Source of the DNA: Pardosa pseudoannulata | Taxonomy: Eukaryota > Arthropoda > Arachnida > Araneae > Lycosidae | DNA: 64,000 bases | Reading direction: 5' to 3' | NCBI GenBank assembly: GCA_032207245.1 | Contig: CM063503.1 | Span: 56,435,017 to 56,499,016 of the forward strand | Part shown: positions 22,501-34,900 of the stretch, piece after piece | Position numbering within the stretch: the first letter of the stretch is position 1 | Layout: each line of letters opens with the position of its first letter | Notes under the pieces: generated by a model | Seen by the model: the letters and a program-made list of their open reading frames with translations, nothing else | Database searches by the model: none | Told to the model about the DNA's origin: nothing | Position numbers and translations under genes: made by a program

Positions 22501-24072
22501 TCTTTTGGGGGAAATTTCCTGATTAATGAAATTGGGAATACCCCATCATTATCAACACATCGAATAAGTGCTGCCATTGATAAATTTTTCAAGTACTGTG
22601 TCACTCGGAAGTGAAGTTTCATGGAAAATTAGCTCAGCAGTTGTGCTGGAAATGTCAGATGTTCAGTAAATTAGGACCAACACAGGGTTAAAGTCCAAAT
22701 GAGTCACGTTTCTTGAGGGTCGAAAAGGTTCCTGCTTTCACACAAAGGAGTTGTCATCACTTATTTTAGCAGAATTTATTTTCTCATTAACACTGTATTA
22801 AGACGAGAAAAGAATTGCAAGTTATTCCTGGAAAAAGAAAGTAATTACACTCTTTGGATTGAGGGTTTTTTTTTTTTTATTAAGATGTAGAATTAAAACT
22901 GGGAAAAATAATTTAATCACGATAAATTTTTATTATATTACATATACAAATAAATAGAGAGGAAAAGAGAGATACGATGAACCTTTAATGGTTTGTCTGA
23001 ATGATGGTCGAATTGGTAGAGCGCTGCTCTACGGCAGTGAGTTCGTGGATTCAATTCCCATTGCTAGTATGGATGTTCATATAGCTGTTACGAATCGGCT
23101 TTAAGCAACTGGTTCCGGTCTTCTTAGTACTCGTGTAGCAAGCAAGTAGACCGTAGCACTTCATAATCAGCCTTTAACGGTTTATTTGGAGAGCTACAAT
23201 CTACTTTTTATACTCAGCGGGGCTAATGAGACAGGGACCAACTGCTTTAAGTCCATCCCGAACGCGTCAGAGGATAACCTAACGCGTCACGTGCTGCTTT
23301 CCGGTACAGAAGTCCAGGTTTAAATCCTTCTGCTAAAATAAATGTTCGTTGAAATTCGAAAATGGTTTTAAGCAGCAGATCACAGTCTAATTAGCTATCG
23401 TTTCAACAAAAAAAAAAAAAAAATTGACCCAGTGCTTCAAACCAAACTATTCCAAACGTCTACAAATATAGATTCCACTAATGGAAAGATTCAAATCCAC
23501 AGTGTCAGAAACCGAAAGGCAGTGCGATACTTGACTGGTCTCCCTTCTTCAAGTCTTTAATGTTGAAAACTAAGTCCATGACTGAAGGATATGCTAAAAC
23601 TATTTCACTGTTTTAACTAAAATTTTATTAAAATATGCAAAGAGAAAATTGACATGTGTAGATTTCAAAAGAAGTAGGAGTAACCTGGTGTTTTAAACTT
23701 AATTTATTATTTTCGGTAATTGCAAACAGAATACATTTTCCATTGTAAACAAAGCTTTAAATCTCTGTCTCCATTTTTTCGTTTCAGGAAGTATTATCCC
23801 AAATATGGGCCACTCTCTATGACTACCCCTCTCTGAAGAACTGTGAAGGCTTAAAAATTTACGTTAAAGACTGCGTACGGCTGGCTTGGAACCTTTCCAA
23901 TCAGTATCCACCCTTTGTTATCGAATACGAAACGAGAACTTTCCGTAGAGATCTCCACGTACGATTCCATTCTTCAAACCAAGAATCAAACCACATCAAG
24001 ACCTATCTCTGGCCAACGTTACTTGAGGGTCGAAAAGGACCCTGCGTTCACAAAGGAGTTGTCATCACTTAA
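19371..24072 (+). CDS. SPATA18: Mitochondria-eating protein (Mieap/SPATA18 family), C-terminal three coding exons
   Basis: Three spliced exons (19371-19578, 21586-21762, 23788-24072) join in frame to encode about 222 residues ending at TAA 24070-24072. Family knowledge: Mieap is a mitochondrial quality-control protein that acts on damaged mitochondria and binds cardiolipin; its conserved C-terminal domain ends in a segment like the one seen here. Seen in sequence: RRYGNLYAQSRVDTLDALDS in the first exon, IWATLYDYPSLKNCEGLK and VRLAWNLSNQYPPFVIEYE at the start of the last exon, then IKTYLWPTLLEGRKGPCVHK just before the stop. All junctions are AG/GT; the first exon begins with one base of a split codon and the two inner junctions are phase 0. 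The N-terminal coiled-coil exons of the family (about 500 residues in total) were not found upstream, so the model is 5'-partial. Introns are about 2.0 kb each and hold transposon and SINE remnants. The domain assignment comes from memory of the family. Confidence 0.85.
19985..20852. other. Mieap intron, unassigned
   Basis: The sequence is moderately AT-rich with no coding frame supported. A conspicuously less AT-rich patch at about 20160-20530 may be an old element, but I cannot name it. Confidence 0.45.
20853..21492 (+). pseudogene. DNA transposon remnants in Mieap intron
   Basis: Two signals abut. A TTAACACTAAAACTACCAAG word at 20853-20872 has the form of a TTAA-type element end. Then 21077-21469 is an open frame that ends near a ttttgggacatcctgtaat word (21472-21490), the form of a mariner-type terminal repeat. 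The encoded peptide is not recognisable, although the +1 frame has an ARKAVEAVCPM end resembling mariner C-termini. No matching left end is found. Confidence 0.4.
21586..21762 (+). CDS. SPATA18: Mieap exon (penultimate)
   Basis: The acceptor is cttttccatttacag and the donor is gtagga. There are 59 codons in phase 0, reading L-S-F-R-S-V-Y-N-T-I-C-E-I-R-S at the start and R-N-N-L-E at the end. The region is helical and charged (IRSRIRHILQIMEERDRSD). It continues the Mieap domain between the duplicated exon and the terminal exon. Confidence 0.85.
21860..22385. mobile_element. Two tandem pogo/Tigger-like end sequences
   Basis: The words tatagcgcgattaattcgta at 21881-21900 and 22131-22150 are followed in each case by ...atatggaa.cc..gttat, the layout of pogo-type ends (cagttaaatctcctatagcg begins at 22117). 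Further degraded repeats (attatatggcttataagaaa) continue to about 22385. No transposase is seen. Spacing between copies is about 250 bp. Confidence 0.5.
22706..22764 (+). pseudogene. Fragment of a second copy of the Mieap terminal exon
   Basis: The sequence from cttgagggtcgaaaagg through gttgtcatcactta closely matches the end of the genuine terminal exon (about 24025-24072). It carries a two-base expansion (cacacaaagg versus cacaaagg) that breaks the frame, and it has no upstream exon body. It sits in the last Mieap intron, about 1.3 kb before the real exon, and is an internal duplication relic. Confidence 0.75.
22995..23170 (+). mobile_element. tRNA-derived SINE in the last Mieap intron
   Basis: The head tgatggtcgaattggtagag, B-box-like gattcaattccc, then gttacgaatcggctttaagc and tail gtagaccgtagcac. 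It is flanked by near-perfect 13-bp direct repeats CCTTTAATGGTTT (22982-22994) and CCTTTAACGGTTT (23171-23183). Confidence 0.88.
23184..23462. mobile_element. Inverted pair of SINE fragments
   Basis: The part at 23184-23280 reads as a minus-strand tail (gagagctacaatctac, cggggctaatgagacaggga, ctttaagtcc). The part at 23281-23462 reads as a plus-strand copy with gtttaaatcct, gttttaagcagcaga, agtctaattagctatcg, a poly(A) run and gtgcttcaaaccaaac. It has the same head-to-head arrangement as the pair at 4357-4672. Confidence 0.7.
23788..24072 (+). CDS. SPATA18: Mieap terminal coding exon with stop
   Basis: The acceptor is cattttttcgtttcag, ending at 23787. There are 94 codons plus TAA. It contains the most recognisable part of the family: IWATLYDYPSLKNCEGLK, then a Tyr/Pro-rich FVIEYE motif, FHSSNQ, KTYLWP and a GPCVHKGVVIT terminus. 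A poly(A) signal AATAAA lies at 24189-24194, about 120 bp after the stop, so the 3' UTR is probably short. Confidence 0.88.
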   Translation, partial: EVLSQIWATLYDYPSLKNCEGLKIYVKDCVRLAWNLSNQYPPFVIEYETRTFRRDLHVRFHSSNQESNHIKTYLWPTLLEGRKGPCVHKGVVIT

Positions 24073-24188
24073 TTATTCTTAATAACTTTGTCATAAATAT
24101 TTATTTATCATGAGATTTTTTTTTTTTCATATAACTGGAAGATTGCAAATGTGATCATGAAAATGATCAATATGTACATTTCTTTTTC

Positions 24189-24194
24189 AATAAA
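24189..24194 (+). promoter_or_regulatory. Candidate poly(A) signal of the Mieap gene
   Basis: This is the canonical AATAAA hexamer about 117 bases after the Mieap stop codon. In such AT-rich DNA the hexamer is common, so only position supports it. Confidence 0.45.
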
Positions 24195-24435
24195 TACATT
24201 TTGATAAGAGGATAAATATATCCAAAATTCGATCAATTTCTCATGACAAAATATAAACATACACTAAAACAATTTCCAAATTCAACTCAGTTTAAAATTC
24301 AAAAAGCAGAAAGCAAACTAAGCATTGCTTATATAGGAAGTTAAAACTTTGATGTCGAAGAAATATAGCAATAAATGAAAAGCCAAAGTAAGTAAGGAAC
24401 AGATACTGAAAAATATTGAGCTTTCATTTAGTCTG

Positions 24436-24601
24436 CGTTTAGAACCACAGAGATCCTCGCATTCATAATGAAGCTCACTCGAAGCTCCAAAACAGCTGCC
24501 TGAATTCAAAATCTTTCTATTTGTACCTTGTTAACGTTGGCTTTGGATTTATTACAATCCTGTTTGCTTGTCGTCTTTTGTGGTGCCCAATACGTCCTCT
24601 G
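24436..24601 (+). other. Possible unassigned exon with a hydrophobic segment
   Basis: A frame opens after an AG at 24435 and runs through N-H-R-D-P-R-I-H-N-E-A-H, then FYLYLVNVGFGFITILFACR, a plausible membrane segment, to a gtatgt donor-like word at 24602. It lies downstream of the Mieap stop. I do not recognise the peptide and could not find partner exons, so it may be chance. The opposite strand also has short open frames. Confidence 0.2.
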
Positions 24602-24699
24602 GTATGTCTGCAACTCTGAAGACATCTGTGGACTATAATAAACCATTTAACCAATGGAATCGAGGGTAGGTAAACTTTAGACAAGGTCTGGGCTCCGTT

Positions 24700-26680
24700 C
24701 ATATCATATCAAACACATCCCAATCACCTAATGATTCTACGAACTACATATATGCATAACCTCAAATCAAAATCTGCGATAACGTCTTGAATTACACATT
24801 AGTGTGAAAGAGTAGAAATTAGTATTAGCAGGTATTCAAAAGTTCCAACAAAATCTCAGTTAACAAATTTTCAGCTTCCCCTTATAATAGCAATTGAAGA
24901 AACAAACGACATTGCTGTAGTATAGAAGCAAGTGGGTATCTTATGACTTTACCAGTTATGTATTGTAGCGCTTCCAGGTGGCAGCCAAAACGCATGAAGA
25001 ACCCACACTATCAGCCTACTATGACTCGCAGGTGAGATTTAGCTAGTGTGTTGAACAGGAAGGAAACAAATGTAGAAAAATCGGATGGGTGTAGAGGGTA
25101 CTACGGTGATTGGGAGTATGAAATAGATAGTTCTTTGTTTGAAGCTAGCCAAACGGCCTTACTTCTTTAAGGAATAATTCTTCTATTAGATGGCAAGCTA
25201 ATGCTATATGGAATGTTAGCTGGCCTATAAGTCAGTTTTGTACTTTTCACAGATGTAGTTCGTAAGATCTCGTAGGAAGTAATCTTCCCAAGGGCTCAAA
25301 TATATAAAAGAATATTAGAGTAAATGATAGTTAAAATATTTTAAACCATTTTTTATAGCTTATATTAAGAGCCTCAAATAAAGTTTAGGTAAGCAAGTTA
25401 AGAAGCTGGTCCTACGATATGATATGCACATTAATATAAGGGAAAATTATGTATAAATAAATTATATGTCCAGGCTTTCATAGAAGTATAAACTTGTTAG
25501 TAAAATTGCCCTGGCATCACTTTCATCAAAATGGTACTTCATGCCTCAAATAATTAGCATATAAAATATTTATTTGCCATGCAGTCATAAATGTACAGTA
25601 ATAAAATTAATATATTAAATGCAACACATAATAATCTCCTTTATAAGCATAGGGCCAAATTTTATGTCAGGGGCAATGATATCATTTCTAAAAAAATTAT
25701 TTTTGAGAATTATGTTATTAAATGAAATAACTGGTTTCAGATAGCAAAAATATGTGAAGTTTCAAGTGATAATGAATTCACTTCTAAAAACTGAGTTTGA
25801 AAGGCAAATTGTAGAAAAGTTTATTGGTTAACAATACAGAATTCAAAATATTACAGAATATAATAAATGATTCGTATGCATGTAAAAGACAGGTATTATC
25901 TTAGTTACATACATTGCTAGAGACAGCTACTTGAAAAATATTAAAATAGACTTGATATGTTATACTCAAACTTGCAATTGTGTCAACATTTATTTAATGC
26001 AGTTTATAAAAAATCCAGTGCAACAAAGATGAAGTTTATGAGGAAAAAGTCAATGTTAGTAACATTTCATTTAAGAGAAAAATATAATAAACATTTATAT
26101 CATAAACAAACAACTTTCAGTTATTAAACACAAACTAGTAACAAACCTAATGTATATATAAAACAAATATTTGTTCATTTGTTAACTGCCTTAGACAATA
26201 TATTTTACACAGAAATAAAACCTTGATTAGAATGTAAAATTCTAAATTAAAACTATAAAAATGAAAAAATAATATATAAAACCTGCAGCTTTGAATAACA
26301 CAATTTTTAAAGAGTTCAAAACATGTTCAGTAGATTTGAAATAAGATTAAACAAAAGGAGCATAAGTACTTATATTGTAAACCACTTAACCCTTTATAGT
26401 AGTAGTTGCCAAATTTATTGCCCACAGACAATTTCTAAAAGCAAACACCTGCTCAAACACATATAGAATATATAATTCTACAAAAGTGGAAATTTTAAAT
26501 TTGACTTTGGGGAACAGTGACAAAGAAAAAAAACATTTTGATGTTTTATGCAATATTTGAAAGATTTTGTAATATATATTAGAACATGTTTTAGAATATA
26601 AAAATACTAAAAACTGCTGCATACATTTCTCACAATGCACAAAATAGGATTAAACGATTAGATTCATGACTTTCATCTCA
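24700..26680. other. Intergenic stretch between the convergent genes
   Basis: The first 600 bases are less AT-rich than what follows; no gene is recognised. A 54-base in-frame stretch at 24980-25033 is bounded by AG and GTGAGA, but it cannot be joined to anything convincing. Confidence 0.4.
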
Positions 26681-26681
26681 C

Positions 26682-26905
26682 CATATTTCAGACAATTCAC
26701 ACACCAACTGAGACCAGATATAACTATAAGGCCTTCCACATGTTTCCTGGGAATGATCCATATTTCAGACAATTTATGCACCGATCAGAACCTGACATAA
26801 ATACAAGGACTCCCAGATATGATTTCTGGTGGTAATCCATGTTTCAGACTATTCATGCACTAACCAGAACCCTCCTAAGGCCTTCCAGGTGCAATTCCCA
26901 GTGCT
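26682..26905. repeat. Minisatellite, three units of ~78 bp
   Basis: Units start at about 26682, 26759 and 26838 with catatttcagacaattcaca, catatttcagacaatttatg and catgtttcagactattcatg, then ..acc.ga/ca..accaga..c and a .ccttcca/gactccca tail. The repeat may lie in the 3' UTR of TMEM65 if that transcript extends this far. Confidence 0.75.
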
Positions 26906-28929
26906 GTAGGCAGATCATTAGTTACCTGGCTCCTTTACAGTACAGACCTCCTTCAAAATAAAATGTCAAGAAAGCACAGTGCACCACAGATTTTCTAAAT
27001 AAGTGACTAGAGAAAATACTTTACATCATCCTTTTAAAAAGATATTTCATAAGCTACTACTAGAGTGAAATTCTAATCTGAAATATTTTAACAATATGAT
27101 AAATTATTCTGTGTGAATATACCTTCTTTCCAATTATAGCATCTAAAAAGTAAATAATGAATCATAGCATTTGTTTTCATATTACAAAAATGCAAACAAA
27201 TGCAACTGAAAATCAAGGCCTGAATTAAGAGCAGGCAAGCTGAGCTGTAGCCTCAGTTTCCCCCTCTCTGCTGAAATATTTTTACATAGTTAAGAAAAGT
27301 TTTTAGTTTAGACACAGTATTATAAAGAAGATACTTATCAATGTCTTGCCCAGAATACCACAGCAATTAAAATACAGCCCAACTGGAAATATAATATACC
27401 AGATTTAATATATGAAAATAAGTTTCTGATGAATTTTCTGAAGAGTACTTTTATAAGGTGGGAAATTATTTGCCACTGCTATATAAAGAGTTAAGTAAGA
27501 ACTTGCATATATATTAAGCTGCACTGAATTTATAATTAAGTATAAATCTTTGTTTTAAATTCAATCAGATCTCATTAAATATAAAGTACTGATAAACAAA
27601 AAGCAATGTAAGCATTAATTAATTTTACTCGAATAAAACTTTGAGCATATTGTATACATCATTTTGAATTAAAACAAGTAAAAAATGTTTAGACAAAATT
27701 TGAAGCTTTGAAAATAAAAAAAAAATATTGAACACATCTTTCATTGGAAACATGATTAAACAGGCTGATCATAAGTACATAAGCTGTAAACTACTTAAGA
27801 ACTCACAAATATTAAGCTGCATTGATTTTGCAATAAAATACATATTTTTATTTTTAAAATTATGAAAATCTCATCAAAATATACTAAAGTACTTGACTAA
27901 CACAAAAAAAGCAATAATATTGATAATATTAGTTGTTTTTATCACAGGCAGAAATAAAATTATAAAAAAGTAACAGAAAGTCAATAATTTCACAAAAAAT
28001 CTCAAAAAATGAGTATATAGTTTTAAAATATAAAATACCACTAAATGCTTTAGAATAAACTACTCATTGGTTCAATTCTACATCTACTAATGCACCACAA
28101 CTTTAATTAAATTTAATGCCCAATGACAATGTGCAAAAACCATAATGTTTCTCAGAAAACTATTAAAAATTCCAGAAAAAGGTTAAAAAAAAGGACTACA
28201 ACATTACAAATAAATATTTGATACTATTAAGGATTACACAATTTTACATTAATTAGTTATGCTGTCATACCTTCAAAATAAAACACTTTTAGTGCTTTGA
28301 AATTAGTGATAGCTTCTAAGAGATATTTAGACACACAGATATTAGAAAGGTATATGGAATTTGCACTGTGATTAAGGATAAAATGTGGCATGAAATCCTG
28401 ACAAAAAGAGTATATAAAAGTGCAGGGATATATTTTATTTTGCTTCTTTTGGTTATTTATTATTATCATTGGCAGAAATTTTCACATTTTCTAATACTGG
28501 ACTTAATACCATCAAATGTAGTTGGACAAAGATGAAATAGATCCACAAAAAAATGTTTTCATTTCCATTTTGGTAAAAATATTTTTTTTCAACTAGAAAA
28601 TTAGAAAATTCACTTGTTAAATCTAATATATCTTAGAGCTCAAAAGAACTGTAGTTACTTATAAAGAATATTGCACTTAGAAAACAGCAAGCACCATTAA
28701 TATATAAGAGCATAGAGTTATTTCAATATTAACTACATCATTATTCATTGGATATTTCTCTTTTATACAGTTGGAGGCATGAGAAAAAAATTCTTTAATT
28801 CTTACATACACAGGCCAACAATGAAAAAACTTTTATAATGAATGTCTTACTCCTGTAGTAAGTTTCAGTGTGATGAATCTGAATATGGCAATAAAACTCA
28901 AATCACCTGCCGTTTTTTAAGATTTTATC

Positions 28930-28952
28930 ACACACACACACACACACACACA

Positions 28953-29018
<66 letters not shown>
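28930..29018. repeat. (CA)n(TA)n microsatellite
   Basis: About 27 bp of CA followed by about 60 bp of TA. Confidence 0.95.
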
Positions 29019-29021
<3 letters not shown>

Positions 29022-31049
29022 GTGAATTCAATGCCATATCTAAAAACATCTGAATAATGGAGCTATTTTACCAACATATATATGACTTAAGGGAAAAGGG
29101 ATGCTCACTGGGCTTGACATTCATAAAAGGGTGTACATTTCCAATTTTGAGACTTTAAATGATAATCAGGCTTGAGTATCATCCTAGGAGGTTGTCACCA
29201 AGTACTGGACAATAAAAAAATGCCAACATGATGAGAAAGGGAGAATAAACTATAGTAAAATTTTTAATGAACATGAGGGAAAAAATATAAGCCAAATATG
29301 CAAAACTTCTGTAATAAAATATTTTTCTGCTTATATTTAATTAGAATATTTATTCAAACTGTAACAATTTTTCATCCTATGATTTGCTAATTTCTTGTAT
29401 ATAGCAAAGTAAATTTCTAACAAAATCATAGGTAATAGGTAAAACAGACAGATATTAAATCAGCACCAAAAACATAAAAACTAGTTATTAATGTTTAAAA
29501 TGTTGCTAAAAAGTTATTTTTTGTTGGCCCATGTTATCAGATAAATACACAAAAGTAGATTCATGAGCAAAGATATTATATTTACTTTATAAATAGTAAA
29601 ATGTTTAGCATAAGCATCATAGTAGTAAGGAAAATCAAATAAGCATTAAGTCACAAGATATTTTATTGTAATAACTTTAAAAGTGGTCAAACAAAAGACT
29701 ACAAATACCATCAGAATTTTATGCATCCCTATTTAACCAGAATGCTAATCCATGTTTGATATACTGTTGAGTAAATTGAACTTTATTAACAAATAAAGCT
29801 AAATGTACATAATTTTCTCCTTTAAATTACTAAATAAACTATCATAATATGCATGCTTAAAGAAGTATAGTATGAAACACTTTGTATAAAATAAGATTTA
29901 TAAATTCAGTCTGAACAGAATCTTAGTAAATTATAATTATAGCATATAAAATATTACATCTCACAAGTTGTTAACCCCTGTTAAACACCATAAATAAAAA
30001 GACTTAGTAAACCTACAATACTTAAGCATGAAATTAACAACATACAAAATATATAATTATGCTACATTAAAAAAAAGTAAATTTTAACAAAGTCTAATAA
30101 TTTTATAAACTATGCTATATGTATTCTAGTAAAGAACATTTACTAATTAAAATATATCTTGTCAAAATTAGGGTGTCTTTTCTTTGATTGTAAAATCTAC
30201 CCCTAACATTCACAACATGTTCAATCAAAGCTCATCACTTCTGTTTTCTATTCTAAGACCATTTCTATAAAATTTAATAAAGTTAATAAATATACTTTAA
30301 AAAAGATTTATAACAAGTATATATGAGAGAAATAACTTACTAGTCAGTCCAGTTTTAACTATACAATTTTTAAAGGCTAAATGTAACAGTAAAACTGTTT
30401 AAATTTAGAAGAAGTAGCAAAAATTTAAGGTTAAAAACAGAATACTGAGCATGACAAAGACACAAAAAAAGAATAAATTATGAAAAATGTGCATTCAAAA
30501 TGTTTAACAGCTGTCTTGCACACGCAGTTTAATAAGTTAAAATAATAAACATTTACTCAGTATATTATAATCAGTAGCATGTTAGATGAAAACGTATCCT
30601 CTAATAAACGTAAGAGAAAATATAAAATAGTTTAAAACATTAAATATTCTTGTATTTAAAAACATTGATAAATTATTACAGTTAAGTTGAACATATAAAA
30701 TTACTACATTGCTTGTGCACACAGCAAAATTTTTTAATTTATAAATAATTTTAAACAAAATTTTGTAAATAAAACATTGCAAAAGATTTGTGACATAAAA
30801 CTTGTAACTCTCTGAATCAAAGCCCCCAGAACAGAAATATCTGTAATTCCATTACAGATACTTTGATTCAAGATAAACACACATACTTAAGAAGCTAAGC
30901 TCATTTTTTGATTATATCACTTAAATGAGAAAAGAATGCAAGAGGAACATGCTACTAAAAACTAATGTAAATATGACATATTATGCAGCAACATCTCCTT
31001 ATTTGAAAGAATCTTTTTTACCTCAGCTATTGAAGTTACATGCATATGC

Positions 31050-31054
<5 letters not shown>

Positions 31055-31100
<46 letters not shown>
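31055..31100. repeat. (TA)n microsatellite
   Basis: About 46 bp of pure TA. Confidence 0.95.
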
Positions 31101-31104
<4 letters not shown>

Positions 31105-31344
31105 ATGGTCTCAATTTTGCATAGTTTAAAAGCTAAGCAAAGTCAACTATCTGTATTTTTGCTTCAGTCTCTATAACATCAAAGTATTAATATACAGACT
31201 TTGATTAGGCAGCTAAAAATTTGTCTTGTGCTGATAATTTTGTTCTGAATTCCTGATTCTTTATTTCATTTGAGTTTATTATTGTAACTCAACTTTTGTC
31301 CAATATTTAATCATATGCATAATTATTACTAACAATTCTTTTAC

Positions 31345-31810
31345 AATATTGGATTATTTGTCAATAAACACAATTTTTATTAGATCATAATTAAATTCTA
31401 CAACCCTAGGTTATCTGATGAAAAAAAAATTCTACATAAACATTTGACTCATTTAAATACTCAGTCTTTTTTTAAAAGAGAGGAAAAGAGAACCATATTG
31501 CCAAAAAAGTCTGTAAAAATATAGCGAGAGCCAAATGCAATCAACTTCATACATATTTCATATAACTTTCAGCACAGGTTTTCAATAAAAGTACCTTTAC
31601 AAGATTGAATATACTCAATATACACAATTTCTAACAAATCATAATTGAATTCTATGACTCTAGGGTATCTGAAGAATGAAAAACTCTACTATAAACATTT
31701 GTCATATAAATATTCAATTTTTTTAAATAAGAATCATACAGCTAAAACAGATCTATAAAGTATATAGAGAGCCAAATGCAACAAATTTGATGCTCATTTT
31801 ATAGATCTTT
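31345..31810. repeat. Two tandem units of ~254 bp
   Basis: Unit 1 begins near 31365 and unit 2 near 31619. Shared words in order: acacaatttttattagatca/acacaatttctaacaaatca, aattctacaaccctagg/gaattctatgactctaggg, tatctga.ga, ataaacattt.gactca/ataaacatttgtcat and agagccaaatgcaa.caa.tt. Confidence 0.75.
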
Positions 31811-32591
31811 TAACCTTCAGAATTGACAGAATTGTTTCTTCTTTCACAATAAACAATATTTTCAAAACTGGCAGATCATTTATACATAGATATATATATA
31901 TATAAATTGTGCAAATGATACCATCACTTTAACATCTATAAGTAAAATAAAAGATTATCAACAGTTTAAAAATGTACTTCAAATGTCATTAACTATACTC
32001 TAAAGCCATCCTAAATTCTTAAAAGTAGCATTCTGACTACCCACAACCTGAAGTATTTTACATCAATTTTTCTTCAGACTTCAAAAAGAAAACAGTTGAA
32101 ATCTAGAAAAATTTTGCAAAGTTGGAAAAATAAAATTTAAAGCACTCCCTAACTGTATTTTCAATTATACTCTAACATACCAACAGGCTAACAGCTGCTA
32201 GGATTAATCAGCAAATTTTCAAAATTGCTATTTATACATATAGTAAATCATAAATGATATTAAAAAAAGATAAAGTTTAATATCAACAAACACATTAAAA
32301 TATAGAGGTATTTTGAAGGCAATTTAAAACATTAATTAAAGGCCAGAGCTTATAGGAATAAGGACAAAAGGTCCTAATAACAATCTGTGTCAACCTTGCA
32401 GGTAAGAGAAATCTACCACTCAGAGACAAAAATAGAACCACCAGAGTAAGGTACTTATGAATGCTAGTCAAAGGCTCTACAAAGGTTAATGTATCACAAG
32501 GTAATGTAAAACAAATTTAGCACTCAGGTAGTCAAAGTGCAAAATGGAAGCATTTGGTTGGTTGCAAAGCTGCCCTTCAAGAATCTAGATG

Positions 32592-32687
32592 TTATTTCTT
32601 TTCCTCCGGTTCAGTTTCTTTATTGCGTCGAAATATAAGGGGAAACATTCCAAGTATGCATCCTATAGTAACACCAAGTGCTCGTCC
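32592..32687 (-). CDS. TMEM65: TMEM65 exon 6, last membrane segment and stop
   Basis: The acceptor is ttaattactatttcag. It encodes GRALGVTIGCILGMFPLIF followed by a charged tail rich in Lys and Glu, ending at TAA 32594-32592. The 3' UTR end could not be fixed: the sequence below is AT-rich with several possible minus-strand AATAAA sites many hundreds of bases away. Confidence 0.93.
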   Translation of the reverse strand, partial: GRALGVTIGCILGMFPLIFRRNKETEPEEKK

Positions 32688-34812
32688 CTGAAATAGTAAT
32701 TAAAAAATTATAAAAATACAAACATATATAAGTAATTAACTAATATCAGGGGGATAAAATCAGATTCAACTACTATTTATAAAAAGCTTCTAAATTTATA
32801 ATAGTTCTGCATAATATAGAAAATGGGGAAAAAACTACTATGTGTGAAATTTATAAATGAGAGCATTTTTAACTTGTTAATAAGTAGACCAAAACCACAC
32901 ACAAGTTGCACAGAGAAGTTGCATATACTTCATAAAATATATATTAAACTTTCTAAAAGGAAAATTGAAAACTTTATCTGATTTTAAAAATTATAACTGC
33001 TATAATTTTTTGCAAAAATATGCAGGCCACTGTCCACTGTGAAATCCAAGCCTGTAATATTTAAAGATTTGTTTTTCCATTTCACTTTCAAATAAACCTT
33101 GTGAAAGATTACATCAATCAATAGAAGAACCTGGAAACTTTAAAAAGATTGTTTACAAGATAGAGATTAAGAAAAAACATTTCAGACTGTCTTTGTATCT
33201 TTCCATTTTAGAATATTTCATTGATGAGCAACCTACTTAAATATACAGACCATCAATTTTTAATCACATTCAATCACAGTTTGAAATATCAAGATAATTA
33301 AATAGCTTATACATATTGAGATATAATACACAAAGAAATTTAAATATAGACATCCTTTTAGATTTTAAGTAAATTCCATGTCAATGAAAAAGAACGAATG
33401 TTATATTTGCATATTCAGTAACAGCAGATAATAGCAGAGATGTCAGCCTAGAGAAAGAATTTTCAATAGTAGCATATATAATTTTCATTTACAAAGGTTA
33501 GGATTTAGAAATACTGGTATGAATATATATTTAGAAAATTTAGAACACAATCACTCACATCTTAAATTAAGAAAAATATATTCATTGAAAATATTGTATA
33601 TGAATTACTGTAAAAAAAATTTTCTCCTAAAAGGGGAAATATACATAATTCTTATATCTTTTTTCATAAAAAAAATTACCATAGGAAAATTTCATTTTTT
33701 TTTTTTTTTTTTTTTTTTTTGTAAGCAGAAGTAATTTTAGAATTTTTGTAATTTTCAGTATTTCAAAATAAAGCATATTGGTAAAGGAAGTTTTCTAATG
33801 GATTTATAAAGTTACATGAACTCAACCAATTTAAGAGCAATTATGACAGCTAGACTGATTTTATTTAAATCTTTTAAAATATAAAACTGAAAAGTCATCA
33901 ACAAACGATTGGAACTAACAATTACTTTTAATAACTATTATATGATATCTGGCATTATAAAACCAATAAAATGTATCATTAATACTTGCATTAAACAATA
34001 TAAAAACTGCCAAAATTTTTAAACAGTATCTGATTCACATCAACATTTATAGCTAAAATTTCAGATATGATAATGCAATAGCCACATGCATATTAGTTTC
34101 TCTGAGTTGCATATTACTGATTGAAAAGTTTTAATATAGTCTATTATATAAAAGTATTTGTATAAAGTACTAAAATAAATAATTTTAAAAAAATTAAATA
34201 ATAACAAAATTATATATTACCAGATTTACACACCAACGAGACCTCGACATTGCTATTTGAGCTGGTGTTAATGATGGTGCCTGAACTCCAATTTTCGTAG
34301 CTATTTGCTCTACATACCATGCAGATCTACAAAAACATTTCATTTATTTCTTTCAATAAAAGCACTTCCACAACCAGTTAAATTAGAAAAATTCTCTTAA
34401 AACTTCAAATACTATGACATTTTACATACATTTTAATGTTTTAAAAATACATTTTGGCATAGACAGACAAAAATATGTACATAAATAAAGAAAGCAATTA
34501 AAAGAAAAACAATTTTAAAAAGCTAAGTATTAACAGAAAAAGGGGTTCTTTAAGTGAAATTGTTTGGAGAGTATTTATAACTGTTAAACAAAATTGGATA
34601 TCAAATAACTGACATAACATCAATGGTATCTGAGGATAAATATAATCTTAAAACCATTTTTTAAACTATATATGTCAAAAAAAGCATTCTACATCTGAAA
34701 TGCTTGTTACTTGAAAGTAATTTCAACTATTTGCCAAATTATGGCTCTAAATACCTGATAGTGCATTAATATGTAGATAGATATATTCCTTTAAAAAACA
34801 CTTAAAAGACAC

Positions 34813-34900
<88 letters not shown>

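Larger units (their letters stand above)
26906..32591. other. AT-rich region downstream of TMEM65, no gene recognised
   Basis: This is nearly 6 kb of A-rich sequence with (TA)n arrays and one local tandem duplication. All open frames here are short and low in complexity. It could be partly a long TMEM65 3' UTR, but the sequence does not decide this. Confidence 0.5.
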
